Assembly: GCA_946478645.1 (NCBI GenBank) | Contig: CAMLCW010000011.1 | Coordinates: 1 to 30,496, forward strand | Origin: an uncultured Variovorax sp. | Lineage (GTDB): Bacteria > Pseudomonadota > Gammaproteobacteria > Burkholderiales > Burkholderiaceae | Length of the DNA stretch: 30,496 nucleotides | Reading direction: 5' to 3' | Part shown: piece after piece, positions 23,195 through 30,496 of the stretch | How positions within the stretch are numbered: the stretch's first letter is position 1 | Layout: every line of letters begins with the position of its first letter | The notes under the pieces: generated by a model | The model's input: the letters and a program-made list of their open reading frames with translations, nothing else | What the model was told of the DNA's origin: nothing | The model's database searches: none | Made by a program: the position numbers and the translations under genes

Positions 23195-23210
23195 TATCCA
23201 ATTGCAGATA
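23195..23210. promoter_or_regulatory. Inverted repeat TATC-N8-GATA in MBL/LysR divergent gap
   Basis: A dyad symmetric site in the AT-rich centre of the 111-bp gap between the divergent metallo-hydrolase and LysR genes, where a LysR-type regulator usually binds. It does not fit a strict T-N11-A box, so the assignment is tentative. Confidence 0.3.
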
Positions 23211-23240
23211 AGCTATATCCATTTCGTTGAGAGTAAAGCC

Positions 23241-24209
23241 ATGATTGACGATGTTCTGGACCTCCGGGTCTTCGTTCGCGTGGTCGCGACCGGGAGCATG
23301 TCGGCCGCAGCCCGCGAGATGGACCTGTCGCTGGCCGTGGTCAGCAAGCGGATCGGGGCACTGGAGCGAAAACTCGGCGTGCGCCTGATGCTGCGCACCA
23401 CGCGAAGCCAGTCGCTCACGCCGGAGGGCGTGGCTTTCCATGAGCGCTGCGCCCGCATCCTGCAGGAGATCCAGGGCGCGGAGCATCTGATGGCGGGCAG
23501 TCGCGACACCGTCAGCGGCATGCTGACGCTGACCGCGCCGCGCACGTTTGCACGGCAGTACCTGGCACCCATCGTTGCCGCTTTCCAGGCCAGGCATCCG
23601 GCGCTGTCGGTCAACCTGAGGTTGAGCGACGACGTGCTGGACCTGGTCGAGGGCGGCATCGACGTTGCCTTTCGCTTCGGCACGCTGCACGACTCGTCGC
23701 TCAGCGCGCGCCAGATCGCGCCGAACCACCGGGTCCTGTGTGCGGCGCCGTCCTATGTGGCACGCCATGGCGCACCGACGACACCGGACGAGCTGTCACG
23801 TCATGCGTGCATCGCGTACGGTCCGCGTCCCGCGGGTCATTGGCTGTTCCATGTGAACGGGCAATCGCTCGCCGTCCGGATCCAGGGGACCTTTCTCGTG
23901 AACGACGGCGACGTGGCGCAGTCGCTGGCGCTGGAGGGCGCCGGCATCTTCTTCAAGTCGATCTGGGATGTCGGCGTCCACATCGAGGCCGGCCGGCTCC
24001 TGCACGTGATGCAGGACTTCGCGGCGCCGACCGAGCCCCTGCACGTGGTCTTCCCGAACGGCCGCCAGCTTGCACCGCGTGTGCGGCAATTCGTCGACTT
24101 CGCGATCGAGCGTTTGCAGGACACCTGGGCGCGCATCGTGCCTGCCGGCCCGCACCGCCCGGCTACGGTCAATCGGCTTGCAGATGGCGAGGCAGCCATA
24201 CCGAGATGA
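23241..24209 (+). CDS. LysR-family transcriptional regulator
   Basis: A 322-residue LysR regulator with an N-terminal HTH (about residues 5-62: FVRVVATGSMSAAAREMDLS, then KRIGALERKLGVRLMLRTTR) and a substrate-binding-protein-like effector domain (about 90-300, with DVAFRFG and GAGIFFKS). Of the LTTR subgroups, the sequence resembles the CrgA/DmlR-like set. ATG 23241 gives the standard N-terminus; the open frame extends to a TTG at 23202 without conserved residues. It probably controls the divergent metallo-hydrolase and itself. Its 3' end overlaps the convergent ThDP-enzyme gene by 41 bases, so the last 13 codons are double-coding. Confidence 0.92.
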   Translation: MIDDVLDLRVFVRVVATGSMSAAAREMDLSLAVVSKRIGALERKLGVRLMLRTTRSQSLTPEGVAFHERCARILQEIQGAEHLMAGSRDTVSGMLTLTAPRTFARQYLAPIVAAFQARHPALSVNLRLSDDVLDLVEGGIDVAFRFGTLHDSSLSARQIAPNHRVLCAAPSYVARHGAPTTPDELSRHACIAYGPRPAGHWLFHVNGQSLAVRIQGTFLVNDGDVAQSLALEGAGIFFKSIWDVGVHIEAGRLLHVMQDFAAPTEPLHVVFPNGRQLAPRVRQFVDFAIERLQDTWARIVPAGPHRPATVNRLADGEAAIPR

Positions 24210-25941
24210 CGGCCGGCTTGCCCGCGCGCACCTGCTCGAGGCCCCGAAGGAGTGCCGGACGCAATTGCGCGGGGTCCTTCACGTTCTCGCCATACGCGCC
24301 GCAGGCCTGGGCTTCGAGGGCGAAGTCCATCGGCGGATCGAAGTAGCCGCCCTCCAGGCCCGACCTTTGCGCGAAGCCGTCGGGATACATCTTCGCGGTT
24401 CGCAGCGTGCCGGTCGCCCAGCTCCGGTTCTGGTAGACGACGGTGAGGTAGGGCGCGCCATAGTGGACGGCGGACCACAGCGCGGCAGCCGGGGTCGCGA
24501 ACATGTAGAAGCCGTCGCCGGTCACGGCGATGACGTCCCGCCCCGGCAGCGCGAGCTTGGCCCCGAAGGCCGCACCGGGCGCCCAACCGCCGCTGGTGCC
24601 CGGCGTGAAGAAATAGGAGCCGGGCCGGCTGCAGCGCAGAAACTCGAACACGCGGTTGTGCGGCAGCGTGTCGTCGAAGACCACGGCATCGTCGCCGACG
24701 ATGTCCGCGAGCGCCTGCGTCAACTGCAGCGGCTGGATGATCGGGGAGCCCTCGAGGCCTGCCACCTCGGCAGCGAGCCCCGCGCGACAGGCCTCCGACG
24801 CGCGGGCCGCCTCTTTCGCGCGTGCGTGGGCGCGATCGGCATGGCCCGGCGTCATCAGGTCGTGCGCTTCACGGCGCAGCGCGCGGATGGCCTGCAGTGG
24901 ATCGCCCGCAAGGCGCAGGTTCGCGGTGAACTCGTACGTGGGAATCTTGCTCTTCACCGGGTCGTGCCCCAGGACGGCCACCCAGGCATCGCGCTTTGGC
25001 GCACGCGGGCCCGGCAACCACGGCACTTCCGCCTCGAGCACGACCACGACATCGGCCTCCGACAGGTCCGCATCGAGCTGCAGCAGCGGATGTGCCATCG
25101 GAAAGCTCATGTAGTTGCGCGTGCTCGCATGCGCGACCGGCAGGCCGAGCAGCTCGCAGAGCGCCACGAGCTCGGGCACCGTCCGCGGATCGCGCCCGGA
25201 GCCCGACACCACCAGCCGGGGCGCGCGCGCCGCGAGCAGGCGCTCGGCCACTTCACGGATGCCGTCCGGATCGGGTGCCGCGGCGACCACGCGCCCGAGC
25301 CCGTGCACGGTCGGGAAACTGTGCGCAGGCATCGCCGCCATCGAGACCTCCGGCGCCATCGCGAGGTAGACCGGCCCTGCCGGCTCGGCCGTGGCCATCT
25401 GCAGTGCACGGCTGGTCAGGAGGCCGGGGCTGTCGTGGGCAGCGAGCCGGTGATCCCACTTGACGTACTGGCGGACGACGGAATGCTGGTCGTAGGTCTG
25501 CTGCAGCCAGAGATGGCCGCCCTGGTTGCGCGCGGCGGTCGAGGTGCCCGTGGCGCTCGTCGGCGGGAAGCCCGCTGTCATAACGATGGGCAGGTTGGCC
25601 CGCATCGCGGTGTGGATCGCTGCGCCGTGGTGCAGGGTGCCCGCGTCCACGTGCACGGCGGTGGCCGAAGCCTTCCCCGTGACCGCCGTATAGCCCAGCG
25701 CCGCGTTCAGGCTCGCGTGCTCGTGCGTGACGACGATCATCCGCGGCGCGGGCTTGCCGGTGGCGCCAGCCTTCGCGATCGACTCCTGGAAGAACGCGAT
25801 CTCCGATCCGGAGGTGAAGAACAGGCAGTCGACGCCGCCGGCCGCGAGGGCGGCGACCACGGCGTCGCCCGCATCGCCGGCAGGCATGTCACAGTGGAGC
25901 GGCGCGCCGGTGGGCAAGGGAGGCTTCGATGGTGGATTCAT
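24169..25941 (-). CDS. ThDP-dependent enzyme (acetolactate synthase-like), second paralogue
   Basis: A 590-residue ThDP superfamily protein with activating Glu74 in VTHEHASLNAALGYTAVTGK, a central domain at about 215-350, and the PP-domain motif starting TGDGFYMFATPAAALW (GDG 475-477) and ending with VVYQNRSW. The spacing and the QN in place of NN or ND set it apart from the 555-residue enzyme at 8579; the two share only superfamily features by eye. The reaction is unknown; decarboxylation or carboligation of a 2-oxo acid is typical. ATG 25941 lies 19 bases after the IclR stop, and upstream in-frame extension enters the IclR gene. No strong ribosome binding site is seen, so translation may depend on coupling to the IclR gene. 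Confidence 0.87.
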   Translation of the reverse strand: MNPPSKPPLPTGAPLHCDMPAGDAGDAVVAALAAGGVDCLFFTSGSEIAFFQESIAKAGATGKPAPRMIVVTHEHASLNAALGYTAVTGKASATAVHVDAGTLHHGAAIHTAMRANLPIVMTAGFPPTSATGTSTAARNQGGHLWLQQTYDQHSVVRQYVKWDHRLAAHDSPGLLTSRALQMATAEPAGPVYLAMAPEVSMAAMPAHSFPTVHGLGRVVAAAPDPDGIREVAERLLAARAPRLVVSGSGRDPRTVPELVALCELLGLPVAHASTRNYMSFPMAHPLLQLDADLSEADVVVVLEAEVPWLPGPRAPKRDAWVAVLGHDPVKSKIPTYEFTANLRLAGDPLQAIRALRREAHDLMTPGHADRAHARAKEAARASEACRAGLAAEVAGLEGSPIIQPLQLTQALADIVGDDAVVFDDTLPHNRVFEFLRCSRPGSYFFTPGTSGGWAPGAAFGAKLALPGRDVIAVTGDGFYMFATPAAALWSAVHYGAPYLTVVYQNRSWATGTLRTAKMYPDGFAQRSGLEGGYFDPPMDFALEAQACGAYGENVKDPAQLRPALLRGLEQVRAGKPAVISVWLPRHLQAD

Positions 25942-25960
25942 GCAGGTAGGGATGGGTTTG

Positions 25961-26782
25961 TCAGGGATGGGTCGCCGTCGCCCGCGGCGCCGGCTGGGGT
26001 GCCATGGCGCCGGGTTCCCGAGGGACGGGCGGCGACACCAGTTGCTCGATCTTCCTGGCCACCTGCTGGGCATCGGCCAGGTAGGTCGCGATGGCCTTCT
26101 TGACCGAGACGACGGAACTCATCATCACGATGGTCCAGTAGACGGTGCATTGCTCGCTGGCGCGGATCGGCAGCGAAATGGAGCACGTGCGCGGGACCAG
26201 CCCGCCTTCGCGGAAGCCGCAGCCCAGCAGCCCGGCGTCGCGGATGAGGCTGTTCAGCTCGTTCGACGGCCAGCGCCCGGCCTGGGGGCTGCGGCCCATG
26301 TCCAGCGACGCGCGGATCCAGCACTGGCGCTCCTCCATCGGCATGGAGGCGAGGTAGGCGCGCCCCGGCGAACTCGATGCCAGCGGATGGCGCTTGCCGA
26401 TCCGCGGATAGCCCAGCGCCCGGGGTGAGCGGAAGATGGCGCGCGTCACCATGGCACCGTCGTCGCGCACGTGGAGGAATGAGGGCCAGCAGATGTTTTC
26501 GCTGAACTCCTTGATCAGCGGCTTGGCAACCTCGAGGACATGGGCGCTCGGTGCGAAGCCGCTGGACAGGTCCGTCACCTGGGCCGTCAGGCTGTAGACG
26601 TCGGTGACTTCGTCGCGCACGACATAGCCGGCCTGCATCAGCGTTTCGAGCACCCGATAGACCGTCGGCCGCGGCAGGGACGCGGCCCGGCTCAGCTCGA
26701 GCGCGGTGACGTAGTTTCTGATGTTCAGTGCCTTGAGTACTTCCAGGCCGCGCAGGAAGCTTCGGATCGTTGCATCACTCAT
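25961..26782 (-). CDS. IclR-family transcriptional regulator
   Basis: A 273-residue IclR protein, with wHTH (FLRGLEVLKALNIRNYVTAL, then LPRPTVYRVLETLMQAGYV) and an effector domain (KRHPLASSSPGRAYLASM; GCGFREGGLVPRTCSISLP). The spacing of the last domain resembles the MhpR-like subgroup, in which regulators act on hydroxyphenylpropionate-type pathways, but this is a loose similarity. The C-terminal 25 residues are rich in proline and alanine. The ThDP gene follows on the same strand, and the fourth Bug gene is divergent, 218 bases away. It is the third IclR in this window. Confidence 0.9.
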   Translation of the reverse strand: MSDATIRSFLRGLEVLKALNIRNYVTALELSRAASLPRPTVYRVLETLMQAGYVVRDEVTDVYSLTAQVTDLSSGFAPSAHVLEVAKPLIKEFSENICWPSFLHVRDDGAMVTRAIFRSPRALGYPRIGKRHPLASSSPGRAYLASMPMEERQCWIRASLDMGRSPQAGRWPSNELNSLIRDAGLLGCGFREGGLVPRTCSISLPIRASEQCTVYWTIVMMSSVVSVKKAIATYLADAQQVARKIEQLVSPPVPREPGAMAPQPAPRATATHP

Positions 26783-27000
26783 TCCATGCCTCCGTGGGCA
26801 AAGTGGTTCTTTCGCCTCCGGTCAATTCTGATTCAAACTGAGACGAGTGTCTATCAGGCGGTCACTCATGACAAACCCTGCATCCGTGGCCGGTCCACAG
26901 GCCGGGCTGTCCGTGACGCGGACAGTTCGAATGCACCCGGGCGTTGCCGGGACATCCCTCCTAGCATGTCTCGACGACCCACTCTGCACGGCAGCACACC
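26783..27000. other. Divergent intergenic region, IclR / Bug
   Basis: A 218-bp gap between the divergent IclR and Bug genes. Its only clear element is palindrome e at 26909-26923. No convincing -35/-10 pair was found for either gene by eye, and no small gene or RNA is apparent. Confidence 0.4.
26909..26923. promoter_or_regulatory. GTCC-N7-GGAC palindrome, site e
   Basis: GTCCGTGACGCGGAC, extended to TGTCCG-N5-CGGACA without a break, is the most symmetric of the set. It lies 77 bases before the Bug start at 27001, nearly the same distance as site a from the Bug start at 4814 (79 bases). Confidence 0.6.
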
Positions 27001-27993
27001 ATGGCATCTGCTTTCACGAAAAACCTCGCGCTCGGCCTGTCCAAGGCCGCGATTGCACTGCTGATGGCGTGGTCCGCGGCGGCCGTGGCGCTGGAGGCCA
27101 ACGCACCCGTGCGGCTCGTCGTCGGCTTCGGCGGCAGCGCCGAAGGCATCGTGCGGCTGCTCGCGCCCCGGATCAGCGAGGCGCTGGGCGGCCAGCCGGT
27201 CGTGGTGGAGCCGATGACGGCCGCGGCCGGCATGGTCGCGGCCAGGACCGTCGCGCGCTCGGCGCCGAACGGCCACACGATTCTGGTGGTCGGCAGCAAT
27301 GCAATGATGTTCCGGCCGCTCACGATGCGCAGTCCGCCCTACGATCCGGTCAAGGACTTCACGCCGATTTCGCGGCTCACGGTGAGCGCGTTCAGCATCG
27401 CCGTCCATCCGAAGCTCGGCATCCGGAACTTCGCCGACTTCGTGGCGTTCGCCAAGCGCAGCCCGGTGCCCGTCACGCTGGGCATGTCGGGCTCGCCGTC
27501 GATCAACGACCTGAACCGGATCCTGATCGAGCAGGCCATCCCGGGCGTCAAGCTTGCGAGCGTTGCCTACAAGGAAGAGGGACAGGCCGTCGTGGATGCC
27601 ATCGCGGGCCACATCAACGGCGCCATCATCTCCACCAGCAACCTCGCGGGTGCCGCAAAGGAAGGGAAGCTGACGCCGATCGCGATCCTGGCGGACGAGC
27701 GCCGCTATCCCTTCGAGGACATCCCCGCGATCGGTGAAGTGGTGCCGGGCGTGCGGCCCTTCAGCCTCCTGACCGGATTCTGGGGACCCGCCGGCATGCC
27801 CGAGCCTGTGCTCGCTCGGCTCAACCAGGCCATCGTCCAGGCGCTCGGCGACAAGGAGACGAACGAACGCATCCGGACCATGTGGGGTTCGCTGGTGCGC
27901 CCGACCACGCCCGAGCAGCTGCAGTCCATCGTCACGGGAGAGATCGATCGCGTGCGCGAATCCTTGCGCACGCTCGACTTCAAGCCGGAGTAG
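27001..27993 (+). CDS. Bug/TctC-family solute-binding protein with variant ligand loop (4 of 4)
   Basis: A 330-residue Bug receptor with a long Sec signal peptide (about residues 1-33). The N-terminal ligand loop reads VVGFGGSAEGIVR, while the other three here read APGG followed by two residues and Asp. The Ala-Pro is missing and Asp is replaced by Glu, so ligand recognition may differ. Other family features are kept (NGHTILVVGSN; VAYKEEGQAVVDAI). ATG 27001 has no strong ribosome binding site. It ends five bases before the convergent acyl-CoA synthetase gene. Confidence 0.88.
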   Translation: MASAFTKNLALGLSKAAIALLMAWSAAAVALEANAPVRLVVGFGGSAEGIVRLLAPRISEALGGQPVVVEPMTAAAGMVAARTVARSAPNGHTILVVGSNAMMFRPLTMRSPPYDPVKDFTPISRLTVSAFSIAVHPKLGIRNFADFVAFAKRSPVPVTLGMSGSPSINDLNRILIEQAIPGVKLASVAYKEEGQAVVDAIAGHINGAIISTSNLAGAAKEGKLTPIAILADERRYPFEDIPAIGEVVPGVRPFSLLTGFWGPAGMPEPVLARLNQAIVQALGDKETNERIRTMWGSLVRPTTPEQLQSIVTGEIDRVRESLRTLDFKPE

Positions 27994-27998
27994 GGGGC

Positions 27999-29549
27999 TC
28001 AGCCGACCAGGCTGCGCCCCGCCCAGTACGGGTCCCGCAGCTCCTTCTTCATGAGCTTGCCCATCGGCGTTCTCGGGAGCTTGTCCACGAACTCGACCGA
28101 CCGGGGCACCATGTACCGGGCCAGGCGGCCCTTGCAATGCCCGATCAGGTCCTCCGCGAGCGCGGCGGAGGGCGCATGCCCTTCGGCGAGCTCGACGATG
28201 GCCTTGACTTCCTCGCCCATCTCGTCGTTCGGAACACCGATCACGGCAGCATCCCCCACGAAGGGGTGCGCGATGAGCACGTCTTCGATCGCCTGGGGAT
28301 AGATGTTCACGCCACCCGAGATGATCGTGAACGCCTTCCGGTCGGTGAGGTAGAGATAGCCATCGCCGTCGACCACGCCGACATCGCCGCCCGTCACCCA
28401 GTTGGTGTGTTCGGGATGCCGCGCCGCCCGGGTCTTCTCGGGATCGTTGAGGTATTCGGGAAGCATGCCGGGCCGTCCGACGAAATACACCAGGCCAACC
28501 TGTCCCGCGGCGGCCGGAGATCCGTCTTCCCGGCACACCTTCACGCGCGCGGGGTCCGCCCGTCCCACGGAGCCGGGGTGCAGCAGCCACTCCTCGCAAC
28601 TGATCGAAGTGATGCCTGCGCTGTCGGTGCCGCCGTAGTACTCGTGGACGATGGGGCCCCACCAGTCGATCATCCGCCGCTTCACGTCGATCGGGCAGGG
28701 CGCCGCGGCGTGCACCGCCACCCGGTGGGAGGAAAGGTCGAACCGGCTGCGGACCTCAGCGTCCAGCTTCAGCATCCTCACGAACATCGTCGGCACCCAC
28801 TGCGAGTGGGTCACCCGGTAGCGTTCGATCGAGGCGAGGGCGGCCTGCGCATCGAACTTGTCCATCATGACGATGGTCCCGCCCGCCATGTGCACCGCAC
28901 GGCAGAAGCGCAGCGGCGCACCGTGGTACAGAGGCGCCGGGGAGAGGTAGACGGTGTCGCGGTCGAAGCCGTAGAGTGCGCCGGTCTCGGCCCAGCCCGG
29001 CCATGTGTCGGAGGCCGGCATGTCGGGGACCGGCCTCAGCACGCCCCTGGGCTTGCCGGTCGTGCCGGAGGTGTAGGACATGACGGTGCCCATCCGCTCT
29101 TCGTCCAGCGGCGAGGCGCTGAACGCCGCGATGGCCGCTTCATACCCGTCCCAGCCCGGCAGCGTTCCGCCCGCGACGAGCCGGATCGCGCAGCCCGGGA
29201 TCCGATCGCCCAGCGCCTGCGCGACATCCGCCTGCTGGACCGTCGTGAAGACCGCCTTGGCGCCGCAGTCGTCGATCACGTAGGCCAGTTCCTCGGCAGT
29301 GAAGTAGCGGTTGACCGGCACGGCACAAAGCCCCGACCGCAGCGCCGCCCAGATCAACGCCATGTAGGAGAGATGGTTCTCCATGTAGATGGCGATGCGG
29401 TCGCCCCGGCGCAGCCCGCGTGCGTGCAGCAGGCGCGCGACCTGGATGGATTCCGCGTCGAGCTGCCCGTACGTCAGGGTGGCGCCAGTCCGCGCATGGA
29501 TGATCGCCGGCTTGTCTGCCGCTGCCTGGGCTTGGGTTCCGATATACAC
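27999..29549 (-). CDS. AMP-forming acyl/aryl-CoA synthetase
   Basis: A 516-residue ANL-superfamily ligase with all core motifs: the P-loop-like YTSGTTGKPRG (159-169), YYGGTD (304-309), TGGD (386-389), the hinge DRK with Asp403, the GGVNIYP segment (412-418) and the catalytic Lys498 in PMGKLMKK. It activates a carboxylic acid with ATP and CoA. An aromatic or medium-chain acid is plausible, but specificity residues were not analysed. The start is GTG at 29549, two bases after the thiolase stop and five bases after GAGAG; the open frame continues upstream inside the thiolase gene and that part is spurious. It forms an operon with the thiolase. Confidence 0.9.
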   Translation of the reverse strand: MYIGTQAQAAADKPAIIHARTGATLTYGQLDAESIQVARLLHARGLRRGDRIAIYMENHLSYMALIWAALRSGLCAVPVNRYFTAEELAYVIDDCGAKAVFTTVQQADVAQALGDRIPGCAIRLVAGGTLPGWDGYEAAIAAFSASPLDEERMGTVMSYTSGTTGKPRGVLRPVPDMPASDTWPGWAETGALYGFDRDTVYLSPAPLYHGAPLRFCRAVHMAGGTIVMMDKFDAQAALASIERYRVTHSQWVPTMFVRMLKLDAEVRSRFDLSSHRVAVHAAAPCPIDVKRRMIDWWGPIVHEYYGGTDSAGITSISCEEWLLHPGSVGRADPARVKVCREDGSPAAAGQVGLVYFVGRPGMLPEYLNDPEKTRAARHPEHTNWVTGGDVGVVDGDGYLYLTDRKAFTIISGGVNIYPQAIEDVLIAHPFVGDAAVIGVPNDEMGEEVKAIVELAEGHAPSAALAEDLIGHCKGRLARYMVPRSVEFVDKLPRTPMGKLMKKELRDPYWAGRSLVG

Positions 29550-29551
29550 GG

Positions 29552-30496
29552 CTACTCTCGCGTTGGTTGGCTGCCCAGGACGATGGTCCCGGCCGTTGCG
29601 AACATGCCCCCGACACCATGGCACATGGAGACGTTCACTGTCCCTTGCTGCGCAGGGGCGGTGCCTCGCACCTGCCGGACGCTCTCCTGCAGCGCGAACA
29701 TGCCGTACATGCCCGAATGCGTATAGCAGAGGCCGCCGCCATTGGTGTTGACGGGCAGGCTGCCGCCCGGCGACGTGTGGCCTTGCGCGATGAATGCCGC
29801 AGCCTCGCCGGGTGAGCAGAAACCGAGGTCCTCGAGGCCGTACAGCGGAAGGTGGGCGAAGGCGTCGTAGATCATCAGGTGATCGACGTCCTTGGGCGCG
29901 ATGCCCGCGCTCTCGAAGGCGGCCCTGCCGGAATCGCGGAAGGCCCGGGAGCTCGTGAGGTCCGCCATCTGGCTGACCATCGGGGATTCGGCGCTCTCGC
30001 CGGTGCCGCACACATAGACCGGCTTGCCCGGGAAGTCGGCCGCCCGATGCGCCGCCACCAGCACCAGGGCGCCCCCGCCGTCGGTGAGCGGGCAGCACAT
30101 CGGCAGCGTGAACGGATAGGCGATGACCTTCGCGGCAAGCACCTGGTCGACGCTCAAGGGGTCCTTGAGCAGCGCACGCGGATTGAGGGCCGCCCATTTG
30201 CGCTGGGCGACGACGACCTCCGCGAGCGCCTCGGGCGTGAGGCCGTGCTGCTTCAGGTAACGCAGGACCGGCACGGTGAACATGGTCGACGATGAGATGG
30301 CACCGAAGGGCGCCTCGAACTGGCCTGCCAGCGAACCGGGCGGCGGAGGCCAGGGCAGCGGGCTGCCCGCCACCTTGGATTTGCCGCTTTCCGCATGGAC
30401 GATGAGCACCGTCTTGCACAGCCCCGCGGAGATCGCGGCCGCCGCGTGGCGCAGGTGGAGCATGAAGGAGCAGCCGCCGACCGCAGTGCCGTCGAG
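29552..30496 (-). CDS. Thiolase (SCP2/acetyl-CoA acetyltransferase-like), 5' part outside window
   Basis: The visible 314 residues are the C-terminal four-fifths of a thiolase-fold protein; the frame runs open to the window edge, and family members are usually 380-400 residues. Visible landmarks are GGCSFMLHLRHAAAA near the edge, NTNGGGLCYTHSGMYGM with the conserved His, and SMCHGVGGMF with the C-terminal Cys-His. It belongs to the SCP2/lipid-transfer-type thiolases, which act on substituted or side-chain acyl-CoA esters. An internal ATG at 30461 is not the start. With the ligase two bases downstream it suggests CoA-dependent chain shortening of an activated acid. Confidence 0.87.
   Translation of the reverse strand, partial: LDGTAVGGCSFMLHLRHAAAAISAGLCKTVLIVHAESGKSKVAGSPLPWPPPPGSLAGQFEAPFGAISSSTMFTVPVLRYLKQHGLTPEALAEVVVAQRKWAALNPRALLKDPLSVDQVLAAKVIAYPFTLPMCCPLTDGGGALVLVAAHRAADFPGKPVYVCGTGESAESPMVSQMADLTSSRAFRDSGRAAFESAGIAPKDVDHLMIYDAFAHLPLYGLEDLGFCSPGEAAAFIAQGHTSPGGSLPVNTNGGGLCYTHSGMYGMFALQESVRQVRGTAPAQQGTVNVSMCHGVGGMFATAGTIVLGSQPTRE

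Noticed and set aside
23130..23768. An N-terminal extension of the metallo-beta-lactamase-fold gene
   Set aside because: It runs antisense through the LysR DNA-binding domain and would bury the clear signal peptide that begins at 23129.
29550..30419. An N-terminal extension of the acyl-CoA synthetase
   Set aside because: It overlaps the thiolase in another frame; the ligase homology begins just after the GTG at 29549, which has its own ribosome binding site.
1..30496. CRISPR arrays, tRNA/rRNA genes, phage or toxin-antitoxin modules
   Set aside because: No regularly spaced direct repeats, no RNA-gene signatures and no phage or toxin-like proteins were seen on reading through; the only repeat element is at 8294-8560.

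Overview
The window is high-GC bacterial DNA that reads as a dense accessory catabolic region of a Burkholderiales-type betaproteobacterium (Bordetella/Variovorax/Cupriavidus-like). The main argument for this is the set of four orphan Bug/TctC solute-binding proteins, a family strongly expanded in that order. They occur with Rieske oxygenases, IclR/MarR/LysR regulators and a TRAP transporter. This placement is inference from gene content; no ribosomal or other marker gene is present.

Layout. (1) 178-8294, plus strand: IclR regulator, FAD aromatic monooxygenase, Bug protein, cupin, alpha/beta hydrolase, Bug protein, aldehyde dehydrogenase and a third Bug protein. (2) 8294-8560: a 267-bp MITE-like element with near-perfect 21-bp terminal inverted repeats flanked by TA. 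(3) 8579-10246: a ThDP-dependent decarboxylase/synthase-like enzyme. (4) 12548-10236, minus strand: IclR regulator followed by a stand-alone phthalate-type Rieske oxygenase. (5) 12662-18629, plus strand: ferredoxin-NAD reductase, Rieske dioxygenase alpha and beta subunits, TRAP small and large permeases, and a TRAP binding protein. (6) 21411-18617, minus strand: dienelactone hydrolase fused to an NTF2/SnoaL-like domain, an alpha/beta-hydrolase-fold protein lacking its nucleophile serine, and an SDR; a MarR regulator is divergent (21557). (7) 22110-24209: secreted metallo-beta-lactamase-fold hydrolase and divergent LysR. (8) 26782-24169, minus strand: IclR and a second ThDP enzyme. (9) 27001-27993: fourth Bug protein. 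(10) 30496-27999, minus strand: thiolase (cut by the window edge) and acyl-CoA synthetase.

How it may work together. The content suggests uptake of aromatic or related carboxylic acids (Bug proteins, TRAP), ring hydroxylation (two Rieske oxygenases and one flavin monooxygenase, with one reductase visible), ring or lactone hydrolysis, oxidation of aldehydes, ThDP-dependent C-C chemistry, and CoA activation and thiolysis. The substrate cannot be named from sequence alone.

The most notable signals are regulatory. A GTCC-N7-GGAC palindrome occurs in five intergenic regions (4720, 12633, 17492, 21429, 26909), each upstream of a transport or catabolic gene, with a weaker sixth at 7282. Separately, an 18-bp motif (AATATCGTATGYATACAT) occurs twice, each time between an IclR gene and the oxygenase gene downstream of it. 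Together they suggest that the apparently separate operons form one coordinated regulon.
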